Shown: in pieces, positions 1-13,000 of the stretch | How positions within the stretch are numbered: position 1 is the stretch's first letter | Layout of the letters: the number at the start of each line of letters is the position of its first letter | Assembly: GCF_040115645.1 (NCBI RefSeq) | Contig: NW_027096017.1 | Location: 62,001-126,000 of the forward strand | From: Euwallacea fornicatus | Taxonomy: Eukaryota; Arthropoda; Insecta; Coleoptera; Curculionidae | Length of the DNA stretch: 64,000 nt | Direction: 5' to 3' | Translations under genes and position numbers: made by a program | Notes under the pieces: model-generated | Database searches by the model: none | Told to the model about the DNA's origin: nothing | What the model saw: the letters and a program-made list of their open reading frames with translations, nothing else

Positions 1-8
1 CGTGACTT

Positions 9-21
9 TTCAAGCTTTGAA
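9..21. repeat. Short dyad TTCAA-GCT-TTGAA within the unit
   Basis: The arms TTCAA and TTGAA flank a three-base centre that is GCT, GTT or GAT in different subtypes, so the arms survive while the centre varies. Two subtypes break the right arm: the TTTTAAATCTC units and the TTTTTAACC units. Such dyads are common in centromeric satellites and can form small cruciforms or bind dimeric proteins. No specific protein can be named from the sequence. Confidence 0.7.
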
Positions 22-56
22 CCTCCGTAGCATCGGCAAATGTGCTTCAAATTCCT

Positions 57-67
57 TCAAAATTTGA
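57..67. repeat. AT-rich dyad TCAAA-A-TTTGA within the unit
   Basis: This is an 11-base dyad with a single central base in the most conserved part of the unit. It recurs at 174-bp spacing. It is altered only in the units with G at unit position 61 (CAAGATTTG, for example 523-696, 1219-1392, 4003-4176, 15313-15486) and in a few single units. Part of it is the TGA at 65-67 that stops one forward frame. A role in positioning a nucleosome edge or binding a protein is possible but not shown. Confidence 0.65.
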
Positions 68-131
68 CCACAGAATCACCTCGACGAGCTCTTTAACATG
101 ACTAGTAATGCTTAAGTCCATCTGTGTGAGT

Positions 132-141
132 TTTCTAGAAA
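132..141. repeat. Perfect palindrome TTTCTAGAAA containing XbaI
   Basis: This 10-bp perfect palindrome is present in nearly every unit and is one of the least variable parts of the array. Some units carry GGTTTCTAG just outside it (for example around 8484, 12996 and 14399), and one has TCTATAAAC (about 3268). It gives an XbaI site in practically every unit, so XbaI should release 174-bp monomers. Confidence 0.75.
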
Positions 142-152
142 CCGAGTAATTG

Positions 153-170
153 ATGTGTTCAAACACACAT
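153..170. repeat. Hairpin-capable dyad ATGTGT-TCAAAC-ACACAT
   Basis: Six-base arms flank a six-base centre, TCAAAC. Units with GTGTTC have perfect arms. Units with GTGCTC or GTGGTC carry one mismatch at unit position 158. Two units have GTGTTGAAAC (near 25387 and 27997), which alters the centre only. This is the strongest potential stem-loop in the unit and lies just before the unit boundary used here. Confidence 0.7.
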
Positions 171-2610
171 CTTTCGTGACTTTTCAAGCTTTGAACCTCC
201 GTAGCATCGGCAAATGTGCTTCAAATACCTTCAAAATTTGACCACAGAATCACCTCGACGAGCTCTGTAACTTGACTTATAATGCTTAAGTCCATCTGGG
301 TGAGTTTTCTAGAAACCGAGTAATTGATGTGCTCAAACACACATCTTTCGTGACTTTTCAAGCTTTGAACCTCCGTAGCATCGGCAAATGTGCTTCAAAT
401 ACCTTCAAAATTTGACCACAGAATCATCTCGACGAGCTCTGTAACTTGACTTATAATGCTTAAGTCTATCTGGGTGAGTTTTCTAGAAACCGAGTAATTT
501 ATGTGCTCAAACACACATCTTTCGTGACTTTTCAAGTTTTGAACCTCAGGAACTTCGGCAAATGTGCTTCAAATACCTTCAAGATTTGACTACAGAATCA
601 CCTCGGCGAGCTCTTTAACATGACTAGTAATGCTTAAGTCCATCTGGGTAAGTTTTCTAGAAACCGAGTAATTTATGTGCTCAAACACACATGTATCGTG
701 ACTTTTCAAGCTTTGAACCTCCGTAGCATCGGCAAATGTGCTTCAAATTCCTTCAAAATTTGACCACAGAATCACCTCGACGAGCTCTTTAACATGACTA
801 GTAATGCTTAAGTCCATATGTGTGAGTTTTCTAGAAACCGAGTAATTGATGTGTTCAAACACACATCTTTCGTGACTTTTCAAGCTTTGAACCTCCGTAG
901 CATCGGCAAATGTGCTTCAAATACCTTCAAAATTTGACCACAGAATCACCTCGACGAGCTCTGTAACTTGACTTATAATGCTTAAGTCCATCTGGGTGAG
1001 TTTTCTAGAAACCGAGTAATTGATGTGCTCAAACACACATCTTTCGTGACTTTTCAAGCTTTGAACCTCCGTAGCATCGGCAAATGTGCTTCAAATACCT
1101 TCAAAATTTGACCACAGAATCATCTCGACGAGCTCTGTAACTTGACTTATAATGCTTAAGTCTATCTGGGTGAGTTTTCTAGAAACCGAGTAATTTATGT
1201 GCTCAAACACACATCTTTCGTGACTTTTCAAGTTTTGAACCTCAGGAACTTCGGCAAATGTGCTTCAAATACCTTCAAGATTTGACCACAGAATCACCTC
1301 GGCGAGCTCTTTAACATGACTAGTAATGCTTAAGTCCATCTGGGTAAGTTTTCTAGAAACCGAGTAATTTATGTGCTCAAACACACATGTATCGTGACTT
1401 TTCAAGCTTTGAACCTCCGTAGCATCGGCAAATGTGCTTCAAATTCCTTCAAAATTTGACCACAGAATCACCTCGACGAGCTCTTTAACATGACTAATAA
1501 TGCTTAAGTCCATCTGGGCAAGTTTTCTAGAAACCGAGTAATTTATGTGCTCAAACACACATGTATCGTGACTTTTCAAGCTTTGAACCTCCGTAGCATC
1601 GGCAAATGTGCTTCAAATTCCTTCAAAATTTGACCACAGAATCACCTCGACGAGCTCTTTAACATGACTAGTAATGCTTAAGTCCATCTGTGTGAGTTTT
1701 CTAGAAACCGAGTAATTGATGTGTTCAAACACACATCTTTCGTGACTTTTCAAGCTTTGAACCTCCGTAGCATCGGCAAATGTGCTTCAAATACCTTCAA
1801 AATTTGACCACAGAATCACCTCGACGAGCTCTGTAACTTGACTTATAATGCTTAAGTCCATCTGGGTGAGTTTTCTAGAAACCGAGTAATTGATGTGCTC
1901 AAACACACATCTTTCGTGACTTTTCAAGCTTTGAACCTCCGTAGCATCGGCAAATGTGCTTCAAATACCTTCAAAATTTGACCACAGAATCATCTCGACG
2001 AGCTCTGTAACTTGACTTATAATGCTTAAGTCTATCTGGGTGAGTTTTCTAGAAACCGAGTAATTTATGTGCTCAAACACACATCTTTCGTGACTTTTCA
2101 AGTTTTGAACCTCAGGAACTTCGGCAAATGTGCTTCAAATACCTTCAAGATTTGACCACAGAATCACCTCGGCGAGCTCTTTAACATGACTAGTAATGCT
2201 TAAGTCCATCTGGGTAAGTTTTCTAGAAACCGAGTAATTTATGTGCTCAAACAGACATGTATCGTGACTTTTCAAGCTTTGAACCTCCGTAGCATCGGCA
2301 AATGTGCTTCAAATTCCTTCAAAATTTGACCACAGAATCACCTCGACGAGCTCTTTAACATGACTAATAATGCTTAAGTCCATCTGGGCAAGTTTTCTAG
2401 AAACCGAGTAATTTATGTGCTCAAACACACATGTATCGTGACTTTTCAAGCTTTGAACCTCCGTAGCATCGGCAAATGTGCTTCAAATTCCTTCAAAATT
2501 TGACCACAGAATCACCTCGACGAGCTCTTTAACATGACTAATAATGCTTAAGTCCATCTGTGTGAGTTTTCTAGAAACCGTGTAATTGATGTGTTCAAAC
2601 ACACATCTTT

Positions 2611-2784
2611 CGTGACTTTTCAAGCTTTGAACATCCGCAGCTCCGGCTAATGTGCTTCAAATACCTTCAAAATTTGACCACAGAATCACCTCGACGAGCT
2701 CTGTAACTTGACTTATAATGCTTAAGTCCATCTGGGTAAGTTTTCTAGAAACCGAGTAATTTATGTGCTCAAACACACATCTTT
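2611..2784. repeat. First of 11 GCAGCTCCGG-type units
   Basis: This subtype has four linked differences from the common head: AACATCC or AACCTCC, then GCAGCTCC in place of GTAGCATC, then GGCTAATG in place of GGCAAATG. It is normally preceded by a CGTGTAATTGATG tail; in the units I inspected this marker holds. Starts are 2611, 3655, 5395, 6613, 10093, 11311, 16357, 19141, 22621, 23317 and 26101, giving spacings of 6, 10, 7, 20, 7, 29, 16, 20, 4 and 16 units. The units at 3655, 5395 and 10093 have AACCTCC and the rest AACATCC. It is the best single marker for tracing HOR copies in zone 1. Confidence 0.85.
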
Positions 2785-5700
2785 CGTGACTTTTCAAGTT
2801 TTGAATCTCAGGAACTTCGGCAAATGTGCTTCAAATTCCTTCAAAATTTGACCACAGAATCACCTCGACGAGCTCTTTAACATGACTAATAATGCTTAAG
2901 TCCATCTGGGTGAGTTTTCTAGAAACCGAGTAATTTATGTGGTCAAACACACATCTTTCGTGACTTTTCAAGCTTTGAACCTCCGTAGCATCGGCAAATG
3001 TGCTTCAAATACCTTCAAAATTTGACCACAGAATCATCTCGACGAGCTCTGTAACTTGACTTATGATGCTTAAGTCCATCTGGGTGAGTTTTCTAGAAAC
3101 CGAGTAATTGATGTGTTCAAACACACATCTTTCGTGACTTTTCAAGCTTTGAACCTCCGTAGCATCGGCAAATGTGCTTCAAATACCTTCAAAATTTGAC
3201 CACAGAATTATCTCGACGAGCTCTGTAACTTGACTTATAATGCTTAAGTCTATCTGGGTGAGTTTTCTATAAACCGAGTAATTTATGTGCTCAAACACAC
3301 ATCTTTCGTGACTTTTCAAGCTTTGAACCTCCGTGGCTTCGGCAAATGTGCTTCAAATTCCTTCAAAATTTGACCACAGAATCACCTCGACGAGCTCTTT
3401 ATCATGACTAATAATGCTTAAGTCCATCTGGGTGAGTTTTCTAGAAACCGAGTAATTTATGTGCTCAAACACACATGTATCGTGACTTTTCAAGCTTTGA
3501 ACCTCCGTAGCATCGGCAAATGTGCTTCAAATACCTTCAAAATTTGACCACAGAATTATCTCGACGAGCTCTGTAACTTGACTTATAATGCTTAAGTCCA
3601 TCTGTGTGAGTTTTCTAGAAACCGTGTAATTGATGTGTTCAAACACACATCTTTCGTGACTTTTCAAGCTTTGAACCTCCGCAGCTCCGGCTAATGTGCT
3701 TCAAATACCTTCAAAATTTGACCACAGAATCACCTCGACGAGCTCTGTAACTTGACTTATAATGCTTAAGTCCATCTGGGTGAGTTTTCTAGAAACCGAG
3801 TAATTGATGTGCTCAAACACACATCTTTCGTGACTTTTCAAGCTTTGAACCTCCGTAGCATCGGCAAATGTGCTTCAAATACCTTCAAAATTTGACCACA
3901 GAATCATCTCGACGAGCTCTGTAACTTGACTTATAATGCTTAAGTCTATCTGGGTGAGTTTTCTAGAAACCGAGTAATTTATGTGCTCAAACACACATCT
4001 TTCGTGACTTTTCAAGTTTTGAACCTCAGGAACTTCGGCAAATGTGCTTCAAATACCTTCAAGATTTGACCACAGAATCACCTCGGCGAGCTCTTTAACA
4101 TGACTAGTAATGCTTAAGTCCATCTGGGTAAGTTTTCTAGAAACCGAGTAATTTATGTGCTCAAACACACATGTATCGTGACTTTTCAAGCTTTGAACCT
4201 CCGTAGCATCGGCAAATGTGCTTCAAATTCCTTCAAAATTTGACCACAGAATCACCTCGACGAGCTCTTTAACATGACTAATAATGCTTAAGTCCATCTG
4301 GGCAAGTTTTCTAGAAACCGAGTAATTTATGTGCTCAAACACACATGTATCGTGACTTTTCAAGCTTTGAACCTCCGTAGCATCGGCAAATGTGCTTCAA
4401 ATTCCTTCAAAATTTGACCACAGAATCACCTCGACGAGCTCTTTAACATGACTAGTAATGCTTAAGTCCATCTGTGTGAGTTTTCTAGAAACCGAGTAAT
4501 TGATGTGTTCAAACACACATCTTTCGTGACTTTTCAAGCTTTGAACCTCCGTAGCATCGGCAAATGTGCTTCAAATACCTTCAAAATTTGACCACAGAAT
4601 CATCTCGACGAGCTCTGTAACTTGACTTATAATGCTTAAGTCTATCTGGGTGAGTTTTCTAGAAACCGAGTAATTTATGTGCTCAAACACACATCTTTCG
4701 TGACTTTTCAAGTTTTGAACCTCAGGAACTTCGGCAAATGTGCTTCAAATACCTTCAAGATTTGACCACAGAATCACCTCGGCGAGCTCTTTAACATGAC
4801 TAGTAATGCTTAAGTCCATCTGGGTAAGTTTTCTAGAAACCGAGTAATTTATGTGCTCAAACACACATGTATCGTGACTTTTCAAGCTTTGAACCTCCGT
4901 AGCATCGGCAAATGTGCTTCAAATTCCTTCAAAATTTGACCACAGAATCACCTCGACGAGCTCTTTAACATGACTGGTAATGCTTAAGTCCATCTGTGTG
5001 AGTTTTCTAGAAACCGAGTAATTGATGTGTTCAAACACACATCTTTCGTGACTTTTCAAGCTTTGAACCTCCGTAGCATCGGCAAATGTGCTTCAAATAC
5101 CTTCAAAATTTGACCACAGAATCACCTCGACGAGCTCTGTAACTTGACTTATAATGCTTAAGTCCATCTGGGTAAGTTTTCTAGAAACCGAGTAATTTAT
5201 GTGCTCAAACACACATCTTTCGTGACTTTTCAAGTTTTGAATCTCAGGAACTTCGGCAAATGTGCTTCAAATACCTTCAAAATTTGACCACAGAATCACC
5301 TCGACGAGCTCTTTAACATGACTAGTAATGCTTAAGTCCATCTGTGTGAGTTTTCTAGAAACCGTGTAATTGATGTGTTCAAACACACATCTTTCGTGAC
5401 TTTTCAAGCTTTGAACCTCCGCAGCTCCGGCTAATGTGCTTCAAATACCTTCAAAATTTGACCACAGAATCACCTCGACGAGCTCTGTAACTTGACTTAT
5501 AATGCTTAAGTCCACCTGGGTAAGTTTTCTAGAAACCGAGTAATTTATGTGCTCAAACACACATCTTTCGTGACTTTTCAAGTTTTGAATCTCAGGAACT
5601 TCGGCAAATGTGCTTCAAATTCCTTCAAAATTTGACCACAGAATCACCTCGACGAGCTCTTTAACATGACTAGTAATGCTTAAGTCCATCTGGGTAAGTT

Positions 5701-7789
5701 TTCTAGAAACCGAGTAATTTATGTGCTCAAACACACATGTATCGTGACTTTTCAAGCTTTGAACCTCCGTAGCATCGGCAAATGTGCTTCAAATTCCTTC
5801 AAAATTTGACCACAGAATCACCTCGACGAGCTCTTTAACATGACTAGTAATGCTTAAGTCCATCTGTGTGAGTTTTCTAGAAACCGAGTAATTGATGTGT
5901 TCAAACACACATCTTTCGTGACTTTTCAAGCTTTGAACCTCCGTAGCATCGGCAAATGTGCTTCAAATACCTTCAAAATTTGACCACAGAATCATCTCGA
6001 CGAGCTCTGTAACTTGACTTATAATGCTTAAGTCTATCTGGGTGAGTTTTCTAGAAACCGAGTAATTTATGTGCTCAAACACACATCTTTCGTGACTTTT
6101 CAAGTTTTGAACCTCAGGAACTTCGGCAAATGTGCTTCAAATACCTTCAAGATTTGACCACAGAATCAGCTCGGCGAGCTCTTTAACATGACTAGTAATG
6201 CTTAAGTCCATCTGGGTAAGTTTTCTAGAAACCGAGTAATTTATGTGCTCAAACACACATGTATCGTGACTTTTCAAGCTTTGAACCTCCGTAGCATCGG
6301 CAAATGTGCTTCAAATTCCTTCAAAATTTGACCACAGAATCACCTCGACGAGCTCTTTAACATGACTAATAATGCTTAAGTCCATCTGGGCAAGTTTTCT
6401 AGAAACCGAGTAATTTATGTGCTCAAACACACATGTATCGTGACTTTTCAAGCTTTGAACCTCCGTAGCATCGGCAAATGTGCTTCAAATTCCTTCAAAA
6501 TTTGACCACAGAATCACCTCGACGAGCTCTTTAACATGACTAGTAATGCTTAAGTCCATCTGTGTGAGTTTTCTAGAAACCGTGTAATTGATGTGTTCAA
6601 ACACACATCTTTCGTGACTTTTCAAGCTTTGAACATCCGCAGCTCCGGCTAATGTGCTTCAAATACCTTCAAAATTTGACCACAGAATCACCTCGACGAG
6701 CTCTGTAACTTGACTTATAATGCTTAAGTCCATCTGGGTAAGTTTTCTAGAAACCGAGTAATTTATGTGCTCAAACACACATCTTTCGTGACTTTTCAAG
6801 TTTTGAATCTCAGGAACTTCGGCAAATGTGCTTCAAATTCCTTCAAAATTTGACCACAGAATCACCTCGACGAGCTCTTTAACATGACTAATAATGCTTA
6901 AGTCCATCTGGGTGAGTTTTCTAGAAACCGAGTAATTTATGTGGTCAAACACACATCTTTCGTGACTTTTCAAGCTTTGAACCTCCGTGGCTTCGGCAAA
7001 TGTGCTTCAAATTCCTTCAAAATTTGACCACAGAATCACCTCGACGAGCTCTTTATCATGACTAATAATGCTTAAGTCCATCTGGGTGAGTTTTCTAGAA
7101 ACCGAGTAATTTATGTGCTCAAACACACATGTATCGTGACTTTTCAAGCTTTGAACCTCCGTAGCATCGGCAAATGTGCTTCAAATACCTTCAAAATTTG
7201 ACCACAGAATCATCTCGACGAGCTCTGTAACTTGACTTATAATGCTTAAGTCCATCTGGGTGAGTTTTCTAGAAACCGAGTAATTTATGTGCTCAAACAC
7301 ACATGTATCGTGACTTTTCAAGCTTTGAACCTCCGTAGCATCGGCAAATGTGCTTCAAATACCTTCAAAATTTGACCACAGAATTATCTCGACGAGCTCT
7401 GTAACTTGACTTATGATGCTTAAGTCCATCTGGGTGAGTTTTCTAGAAACCGAGTAATTGATGTGGTCAAACACACATCTTTCGTGACTTTTCAAGCTTT
7501 GAACCTCCGTGGCTTCGGCAAATGTGCTTCAAATTCCTTCAAAATTTGACCACAGAATCACCTCGACGAGCTCTTTAACATGACTTATGATGCTTAAGTA
7601 TATCTGGGTGAGTTTTCTAGAAACCGAGTAATTTATGTGCTCAAACACACATGTATCGTGACTTTTCAAGCTTTGAACCTCCGTAGCATCGGCAAATGTG
7701 CTTCAAATTCCTTCAAAATTTGACCACAGAATCACCTCGACGAGCTCTTTATCATGACTAATAATGCTTAAGTCCATCTGGGTGAGTTT

Positions 7790-10085
7790 TCTAGAAACCG
7801 AGTAATTTATGTGCTCAAACACACATGTATCGTGACTTTTCAAGCTTTGAACCTCCGTAGCATCGGCAAATGTGCTTCAAATACCTTCAAAATTTGACCA
7901 CAGAATTATCTCGACGAGCTCTGTAACTTGACTTATGATGCTTAAGTCCATCTGGGTGAGTTTTCTAGAAACCGAGTAATTGATGTGCTCAAACACACAT
8001 CTTTCGTGACTTTTCAAGCTTTGAACCTCCGTGGCTTCGGCAAATGTGCTTCAAATTCCTTCAAAATTTGACCACAGAATCACCTCGACGAGCTCTTTAT
8101 CATGACTAATAATGCTTAAGTCCATCTGGGTGAGTTTTCTAGAAACCGAGTAATTTATGTGCTCAAACACACATGTATCGTGACTTTTCAAGCTTTGAAC
8201 CTCCGTAGCATCGGCAAATGTGCTTCAAATACCTTCAAAATTTGACCACAGAATCATCTCGACGAGCTCTGTAACTTGACTTATAATGCTTAAGTCCATC
8301 TGGGTGAGTTTTCTAGAAACCGAGTAATTGATGTGCTCAAACACACATCTTTCGTGACTTTTCAAGCTTTGAACCTCCGTGGCTTCGGCAAATGTGCTTC
8401 AAATACCTTCAAAATTTGACCACAGAATCACCTCGACGAGCTCTTTAACATGACTTATGATGCTTAAGTCTATCTGGGTGAGGTTTCTAGAAACCGAGTA
8501 ATTGATGTGCTCAAACACACATCTTTCGTGACTTTTCAAGATTTGAACTTCCGTAGCTTCGGCAAATGTGCTTCAAATACCTTCAAAATTTGACCACAGA
8601 ATCACCTCGACGAGCTCTTTAACATGACTAATAATGCTTAAGTCCATCTGGGTGAGTTTTCTAGAAACCGAGTAATTTATGCGCTCAAACACACATCTTT
8701 CGTGACTTTTCAAGTTTTAAATCTCAGGAACTTCGGCAAATGTGCTTCAAATACCTTCAAAATTTGACCACAGAATCACCTCGACGAGCTCTTTAACATG
8801 ACTTATGATGCTTAAGTATATCTGGGTGAGTTTTCTAGAAACCGAGTAATTTATGTGCTCAAACACACATGTATCGTGACTTTTCAAGCTTTGAACCTCC
8901 GTAGCATCGGCAAATGTGCTTCAAATTCCTTCAAAATTTGACCACAGAATCACCTCGACGAGCTCTTTATCATGACTAATAATGCTTAAGTCCATCTGGG
9001 TGAGTTTTCTAGAAACCGAGTAATTTATGTGCTCAAACACACATGTATCGTGACTTTTCAAGCTTTGAACCTCCGTAGCATCGGCAAATGTGCTTCAAAT
9101 ACCTTCAAAATTTGACCACAGAATCACCTCGACGAGCTCTGTAACTTGACTTATAATGCTTAAGTCCATCTGGGTGAGTTTTCTAGAAACCGAGTAATTG
9201 ATGTGCTCAAACACACATCTTTCGTGACTTTTCAAGCTTTGAACCTCCGTAGCATCGGCAAATGTGCTTCAAATACCTTCAAAATTTGACCACAGAATCA
9301 TCTCGACGAGCTCTGTAACTTGACTTATAATGCTTAAGTCTATCTGGGTGAGTTTTCTAGAAACCGAGTAATTTATGTGCTCAAACACACATCTTTCGTG
9401 ACTTTTCAAGTTTTGAACCTCAGGAACTTCGGCAAATGTGCTTCAAATACCTTCAAGATTTGACCACAGAATCACCTCGGCGAGCTCTTTAACATGACTA
9501 GTAATGCTTAAGTCCATCTGGGTAAGTTTTCTAGAAACCGAGTAATTTATGTGCTCAAACACACATGTATCGTGACTTTTCAAGCTTTGAACCTCCGTAG
9601 CATCGGCAAATGTGCTTCAAATTCCTTCAAAATTTGACCACAGAATCACCTCGACGAGCTCTTTAACATGACTAGTAATGCTTAAGTCCATCTGTGTGAG
9701 TTTTCTAGAAACCGAGTAATTGATGTGTTCAAACACACATCTTTCGTGACTTTTCAAGCTTTGAACCTCCGTAGCATCGGCAAATGTGCTTCAAATACCT
9801 TCAAAATTTGACCACAGAATCACCTCGACGAGCTCTGTAACTTGACTTATAATGCTTAAGTCCATCTGGGTAAGTTTTCTAGAAACCGAGTAATTTATGT
9901 GCTCAAACACACATCTTTCGTTACTTTTCAAGTTTTGAGTCTCAGGAACTTCGGCAAATGTGCTTCAAATACCTTCAAAATTTGACCACAGAATCACCTC
10001 GACGAGCTCTTTAACATGACTAGTAATGCTTAAGTCCATCTGTGTGAGTTTTCTAGAAACCGTGTAATTGATGTGTTCAAACACA
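7790..10085. repeat. 13-unit block, first copy of a 34-unit-spaced duplication
   Basis: Shifted by 5,916 bp (34 units), this block matches 13706-16001 unit for unit. Matches include the rare GGTTTCTAG, AGATTTGAACTTCC, GCGCTCAAAC, TTTTAAATCTC and CGTTAC markers in the same order. The single difference I noticed is G at 9939 (TTTTGAGTC) versus A at 15855. Upstream the copies part within the unit at 7657 (TTTATC versus TTTAAC and GTGAG versus GTAAG). Downstream they part at the unit boundary after 10085 (CTTT versus GTAT). Confidence 0.85.
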
Positions 10086-13000
10086 CATCTTTCGTGACTT
10101 TTCAAGCTTTGAACCTCCGCAGCTCCGGCTAATGTGCTTCAAATACCTTCAAAATTTGACCACAGAATCACCTCGACGAGCTCTGTAACTTGACTTATAA
10201 TGCTTAAGTCCACCTGGGTAAGTTTTCTAGAAACCGAGTAATTTATGTGCTCAAACACACATCTTTCGTGACTTTTCAAGTTTTGAATCTCAGGAACTTC
10301 GGCAAATGTGCTTCAAATTCCTTCAAAATTTGACCACAGAATCACCTCGACGAGCTCTTTAACATGACTAGTAATGCTTAAGTCCATCTGTGTGAGTTTT
10401 CTAGAAACCGAGTAATTGATGTGTTCAAACACACATCTTTCGTGACTTTTCAAGCTTTGAACCTCCGTAGCATCGGCAAATGTGCTTCAAATACCTTCAA
10501 AATTTGACCACAGAATCACCTCGACGAGCTCTGTAACTTGACTTATAATGCTTAAGTCCATCTGGGTGAGTTTTCTAGAAACCGAGTAATTGATGTGCTC
10601 AAACACACATCTTTCGTGACTTTTAAAGCTTTGAACCTCCGTAGCATCGGCAAATGTGCTTCAAATACCTTCAAAATTTGACCACAGAATCATCTCGACG
10701 AGCTCTGTAACTTGACTTATAATGCTTAAGTCTATCTGGGTGAGTTTTCTAGAAACCGAGTAATTGATGTGCTCAAACACACATCTTTCGTGACTTTTAA
10801 AGCTTTGAACCTCCGTAGCATCGGCAAATGTGCTTCAAATTCCTTCAAAATTTGACCACAGAATCACCTCGACGAGCTCTTTAACATGACTAATAATGCT
10901 TAAGTCCATCTGGGCAAGTTTTCTAGAAACCGAGTAATTTATGTGCTCAAACACACATGTATCGTGACTTTTCAAGCTTTGAACCTCCGTAGCATCGGCA
11001 AATGTGCTTCAAATTCCTTCAAAATTTGACCACAGAATCACCTCGACGAGCTCTTTAACATGACTAATAATGCTTAAGTCCATCTGGGCAAGTTTTCTAG
11101 AAACCGAGTAATTTATGTGCTCAAACACACATGTATCGTGACTTTTCAAGCTTTGAACCTCCGTAGCATCGGCAAATGTGCTTCAAATTCCTTCAAAATT
11201 TGACCACAGAATCACCTCGACGAGCTCTTTAACATGACTAGTAATGCTTAAGTCCATCTGTGTGAGTTTTCTAGAAACCGTGTAATTGATGTGTTCAAAC
11301 ACACATCTTTCGTGACTTTTCAAGCTTTGAACATCCGCAGCTCCGGCTAATGTGCTTCAAATACCTTCAAAATTTGACCACAGAATCACCTCGACGAGCT
11401 CTGTAACTTGACTTATAATGCTTAAGTCCATCTGGGTAAGTTTTCTAGAAACCGAGTAATTTATGTGCTCAAACACACATCTTTCGTGACTTTTCAAGTT
11501 TTGAATCTCAGGAACTTCGGCAAATGTGCTTCAAATTCCTTCAAAATTTGACCACAGAATCACCTCGACGAGCTCTTTAACATGACTAATAATGCTTAAG
11601 TCCATCTGGGTGAGTTTTCTAGAAACCGAGTAATTGATGTGTTCAAACACACATCTTTCGTGACTTTTCAAGCTTTGAACCTCCGTAGCATCGGCAAATG
11701 TGCTTCAAATACCTTCAAAATTTGACCACAGAATTATCTCGACGAGCTCTGTAACTTGACTTATGATGCTTAAGTCCATCTGGGTAAGTTTTCTAGAAAC
11801 CGAGTAATTTATGTGCTCAAACACACATCTTTCGTGACTTTTCAAGTTTTGAATCTCAGGAACTTCGGCAAATGTGCTTCAAATTCCTTCAAAATTTGAC
11901 CACAGAATCACCTCGACGAGCTCTGTAACTTGACTTATAATGCTTAAGTCCATCTGGGTAAGTTTTCTAGAAACCGAGTAATTTATGTGCTCAAACACAC
12001 ATCTTTCGTGACTTTTCAAGTTTTGAATCTCAGGAACTTCGGCAAATGTGCTTCAAATTCCTTCAAAATTTGACCACAGAATCACCTCGACGAGCTCTTT
12101 AACATGACTAATAATGCTTAAGTCCATCTGGGTGAGTTTTCTAGAAACCGAGTAATTGATGTGTTCAAACACACATCTTTCGTGACTTTTCAAGCTTTGA
12201 ACCTCCGTGGCTTCGGCAAATGTGCTTCAAATTCCTTCAAAATTTGACCACAGAATCACCTCGACGAGCTCTTTATCATGACTAATAATGCTTAAGTCCA
12301 TCTGGGTGAGTTTTCTAGAAACCGAGTAATTTATGTGCTCAAACACACATGTATCGTGACTTTTCAAGCTTTGAACCTCCGTAGCATCGGCAAATGTGCT
12401 TCAAATTCCTTCAAAATTTGACCACAGAATCACCTCGACGAGCTCTGTAACTTGACTTATAATGCTTAAGTCCATCTGGGTGAGTTTTCTAGAAACCGAG
12501 TAATTGATGTGTTCAAACACACATCTTTCGTGACTTTTCAAGCTTTGAACCTCCGTAGCATCGGCAAATGTGCTTCAAATACCTTCAAAATTTGACCACA
12601 GAATCATCTCGACGAGCTCTGTAACTTGACTTATAATGCTTAAGTCCATCTGGGTGAGTTTTCTAGAAACCGAGTAATTGATGTGCTCAAACACACATCT
12701 TTCGTGACTTTTCAAGCTTTGAACCTCCGTGGCTTCGGCAAATGTGCTTCAAATACCTTCAAAATTTGACCACAGAATCAGCTCGACGAGCTCTTTAACA
12801 TGACTTATGATGCTTAAGTCTATCTGGGTGAGTTTTCTAGAAACCGAGTAATTGATGTGCTCCAACACACATCTTTCGTGACTTTTCAAGCTTTGAACCT
12901 CCGTAGCTTCGGCAAATGTGCTTCAAATACCTTCAAAATTTGACCACAGAATCACCTCGACGAGCTCTTTAACATGACTTATGATGCTTAAGTCTATCTG

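Larger units (their letters stand above)
1..174. repeat. Reference unit of the satellite, with motif map
   Basis: This unit serves as the coordinate frame for the array. Blocks that hardly vary among units are about 36-50 (around GGCAAATGTGCTTC), 54-75 (around CCTTCAAAATTTGACC), 86-91 (GAGCTC), 129-141 (around TTTCTAGAAA) and 159-170 (TCAAACACACAT). Variable blocks are 14-35, 53, 61, 76-84, 92-109, 119-128, 141-158 and 171-174 (CTTT, GTAT, ATAT). Stops close every frame. On the plus strand these are TAG/TAA at 28-30 with a backup at about 94-96, TGA at 65-67, and TGA at 3-5 and 18-20. On the minus strand they are the complements of 112-114, 159-161 and 47-49. No unit can therefore join a neighbour into a long ORF. 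Palindromic sites HindIII (AAGCTT), SacI (GAGCTC), AflII (CTTAAG) and XbaI (TCTAGA) recur with the period. Confidence 0.95.
1..2436. repeat. 4-unit then 5-unit higher-order repeats
   Basis: Units 1-4 (1-696) recur as units 5-8 (697-1392). A fifth type, with GGGCAAG, follows as unit 9 (1393-1566). The five-unit set 697-1566 is then repeated as 1567-2436 (870 bp). By eye the two five-unit copies differ at only a few bases: TCCATATG versus TCCATCTG near 818, and AAACAGACAT versus AAACACACAT near 2254. Unit 4 carries GACTACAG near 590 where later copies have GACCACAG. The array is cut by the window start, so earlier copies may exist. Confidence 0.85.

Noticed and set aside
32..50. CENP-B box
   Set aside because: In units with CTTCGGCAAATG, the TTCG and a properly spaced A are present, but the required CGGG is TGCT. 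AGCAT-type units lack even the TTCG. I do not call it a CENP-B box.
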